From assembly GCA_937901435.1 (NCBI GenBank), contig CALGTJ010000384.1:1-15248 (forward strand): DNA of 15,248 bases, given 5' to 3'. This stretch comes from an uncultured Rhodobacter sp. GTDB taxonomy: Bacteria > Pseudomonadota > Alphaproteobacteria > Rhodobacterales > Rhodobacteraceae. The stretch's first letter is position 1; the number at the start of each line of letters is the position of its first letter. A program made the translations under genes and the position numbers. This document shows positions 13,961 to 15,248 of the stretch, piece after piece. The notes beneath the pieces are model-generated. The model searched no databases and was not told the DNA's origin. It saw only the letters and a program-made list of their open reading frames with translations.

Positions 13961-14716
13961 TCATTGGGCGTAGTTGGAGCCTTCTTCGTCGAGGATCGCT
14001 TTCAGCTCGTGCAGGTGCCGGTCGTCCTGATGGTCATAGGTCTCGATCTCAAAGGCGGTCTTTTCGGCGATGTCATCGGGGATATAGCGCAGCGGCTGGC
14101 CGGTTTGCAGGGCGCGGATATAGGTCTCTGCGGCGCGTTCAAAATAATACATCCGGTTGAACGTCTCGGCCACGGTCGTGCCGATCACCATGATCCCGTG
14201 GTTGCCCATCAGCAGGACCTTTTTCTTGGGGTTATTGAACAGTGCGGCACACCGCTCGCCCTCTTCCTCAAAGGCGAGGCCGCCGTAGTTCTCGTCGATC
14301 ACAACGCGATTGTGAAAAATGGCAGAGTTCTGGTCGATGGCGGGCAGGCGGCTGTCAGCCAAGGACGCCAGCACGGTGGCATGGATCGAATGCACATGCA
14401 TCGCACAGCGCGCATGAGGGCAATGGCGATGGATCGCGCCATGCAACCCCCAAGCGGTCGCATCCGGCGCGTCGGGTTTATCCAAAGCGTTCGGATCATT
14501 CGCATCCAGCAGCAGCAATTCTGACGCTTTGATCCGACTGAAATGCACCTGATTGGGGTTCATCAGGAACTGCGTGCCATCGTCATTCACGGCAAAGCTG
14601 AAATGGTTCGCGACAGCCTCGTGCATATCCAGTCGAGCGGTCCAGCGAAAGGCGGCGGCAAGGTCCACTCGGTCTTGCCAGTGGTCGATGTTCGGTCGGA
14701 TCTGATGCGCTTCCAT
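13961..14716 (-). CDS. Class II aldolase/adducin-family protein
   Basis: This 251-residue protein belongs to the class II aldolase family, which includes zinc-dependent L-fuculose- and L-ribulose-phosphate aldolases/epimerases and many uncharacterised members. NHFSFAV (37-43) lies at the substrate site, CAMHVHSIHATVLASL (104-119) carries zinc-ligand histidines H107 and H109, and MGNHGIMVIG (170-179) carries the third conserved His173. The ATG at 14716 has a perfect AAGGAGG (14728-14722) five bases upstream. Its substrate is unknown; the acidic C-terminus (HELKAILDEEGSNYAQ) resembles the uncharacterised class II aldolase-domain proteins common in Rhodobacteraceae. It is followed by the DUF1963-like gene 28 bases downstream on the same strand. 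Confidence 0.9.
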   Translation of the reverse strand: MEAHQIRPNIDHWQDRVDLAAAFRWTARLDMHEAVANHFSFAVNDDGTQFLMNPNQVHFSRIKASELLLLDANDPNALDKPDAPDATAWGLHGAIHRHCPHARCAMHVHSIHATVLASLADSRLPAIDQNSAIFHNRVVIDENYGGLAFEEEGERCAALFNNPKKKVLLMGNHGIMVIGTTVAETFNRMYYFERAAETYIRALQTGQPLRYIPDDIAEKTAFEIETYDHQDDRHLHELKAILDEEGSNYAQ

Positions 14717-14728
14717 TGGGGCCTCCTT

Positions 14729-15087
14729 GTGTTTGGGTCAGCAAGCCATGGTCTGTCGTGGGCTGCAAGAGGAATTGCGGTTTTTATGGGGGACGTTGGA
14801 GGCGGCTTAAACCAGGAGGCGAAACATATTGGGGGTGGCCGCTTCGAGCCCACATGAATGTATTCGCTGTTGTTCACAAGCGTTCAATCACACACCTTCA
14901 GGAAGTCGCTAATATCTATCCGGCCTTTGGATCGGTTTGTCGTTTGCCGTGGCCCAGTCGAGAGTACGCACGCGCCGCTGTCTCACGAGTGACCGGATCT
15001 TTGATGACCCTCTGGGCTCTTGGACTTTGGGTGCGCCTTGTTCCGTTCCATACAATTGAGGTTTACAATCCGCGTGTGCTGCTGAGA
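14729..15087. other. Region without a convincing gene
   Basis: No open frame here carries a recognisable motif. A plus-strand frame from 14716 to 15105 exists but starts inside the aldolase start codon region and runs into the transposase tail; its translation looks random. The stretch should hold the aldolase promoter, but I see no clear -35/-10 pair. It is probably intergenic debris next to an insertion sequence. Confidence 0.5.
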
Positions 15088-15225
15088 TCAGATCGCAGCC
15101 GCTAATTCCTTTTCATTCCAATCGAAGTCTTTGCCTGAATTCAGAATGCTCCATGCGATGCGGGCCAATTTATTCGCCAGCGCCAAACCGAGCTTAGAGG
15201 TGGTCGCGGAATTTCGGACCAGTTG
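15088..15225 (-). pseudogene. C-terminal remnant of an IS110-family transposase
   Basis: Reading the minus strand, residues before the TGA at 15088 give KLGLALANKLARIAWSILNS, which resembles the C-terminal ALANKxARIAW motif of IS110/IS116/IS902 transposases, followed by GKDFDWNEKELAAAI. IS110 enzymes are DEDD-type transposases/recombinases. An in-frame TAA at 15226-15228 interrupts the frame on the side where the rest of the protein should be. It is therefore a fragment or a decayed copy, although the window edge 20 bases further prevents certainty. Its presence marks a mobile-element junction at the right end of the window. Confidence 0.6.
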
Positions 15226-15248
15226 TTAAGGTGGATCGCATGATGAGA

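Noticed and set aside
14716..15105. Plus-strand open frame of 129 codons at the right end
   Set aside because: No motifs, poor amino-acid composition, and it overlaps both the aldolase start and the transposase remnant.
1..15248. CRISPR arrays, rRNA or tRNA genes, and integrase or attachment sites
   Set aside because: No regularly spaced repeats, no tRNA-like cloverleaf or rRNA segments, and no integrase were seen on reading; flanking direct repeats around 1629-2879 were looked for and not found by eye.

Overview
Organism. The window looks like a chromosomal segment of a marine alphaproteobacterium of the Rhodobacteraceae/Roseobacter group. This rests on GC-rich coding sequence, a petP-petR-type regulator pair next to ilvE, an HDAC-xseB-ispA-dxs operon, and a small exported GGYDEP-type peptide of a kind I associate with this family. 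All assignments come from reading motifs; no database search was possible.

Layout, left to right. (1) 1-1628: two tandem EamA/DMT-family permeases; the first is cut by the window edge. (2) 1629-2879: an AT-rich island of foreign appearance. It has a complex promoter/operator region, a 45-residue single-pass membrane protein (1954-2091), and, overlapping it by ATGA, an XRE helix-turn-helix protein fused to a dCTP-deaminase/dUTPase-like domain whose catalytic Glu position is Ser. This is the best candidate here for an undescribed system. (3) 2897-4603, minus strand: ilvE followed by rlmJ, with two mutually exclusive hairpins between them. (4) 4604-6004: a control region with two palindromes, then a MarR regulator and an OmpR-type response regulator (petP-petR-like) coupled by ATGA, with no kinase beside them. 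(5) 6091-6645, minus: a secreted protein with an EF-hand-like loop. (6) 6674-10688, plus: histone deacetylase-like hydrolase, xseB, ispA and dxs, tightly packed; the last two supply isoprenoid precursors. (7) 10794-10979: a small exported protein, ending at a terminator that also overlaps the 3' end of the next, convergent gene. (8) 11016-13004: an atypical SDR (minus) divergent from an ArsR regulator, then a class I methyltransferase. (9) 13015-14716, minus: a class II aldolase-family protein followed by a membrane-anchored DUF1963-like protein. (10) 14717-15248: no convincing gene until the C-terminal remnant of an IS110-type transposase at the right edge.

How it fits together. Most of the window is core metabolism and housekeeping: branched-chain amino acid transamination, rRNA methylation, the MEP pathway and prenyl diphosphate synthesis, and exonuclease VII. 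Accessory material sits in the AT-rich island at 1629-2879 and at the insertion-sequence remnant on the right edge. Several gene junctions show ATGA overlaps or embedded Shine-Dalgarno sites, which points to translational coupling.
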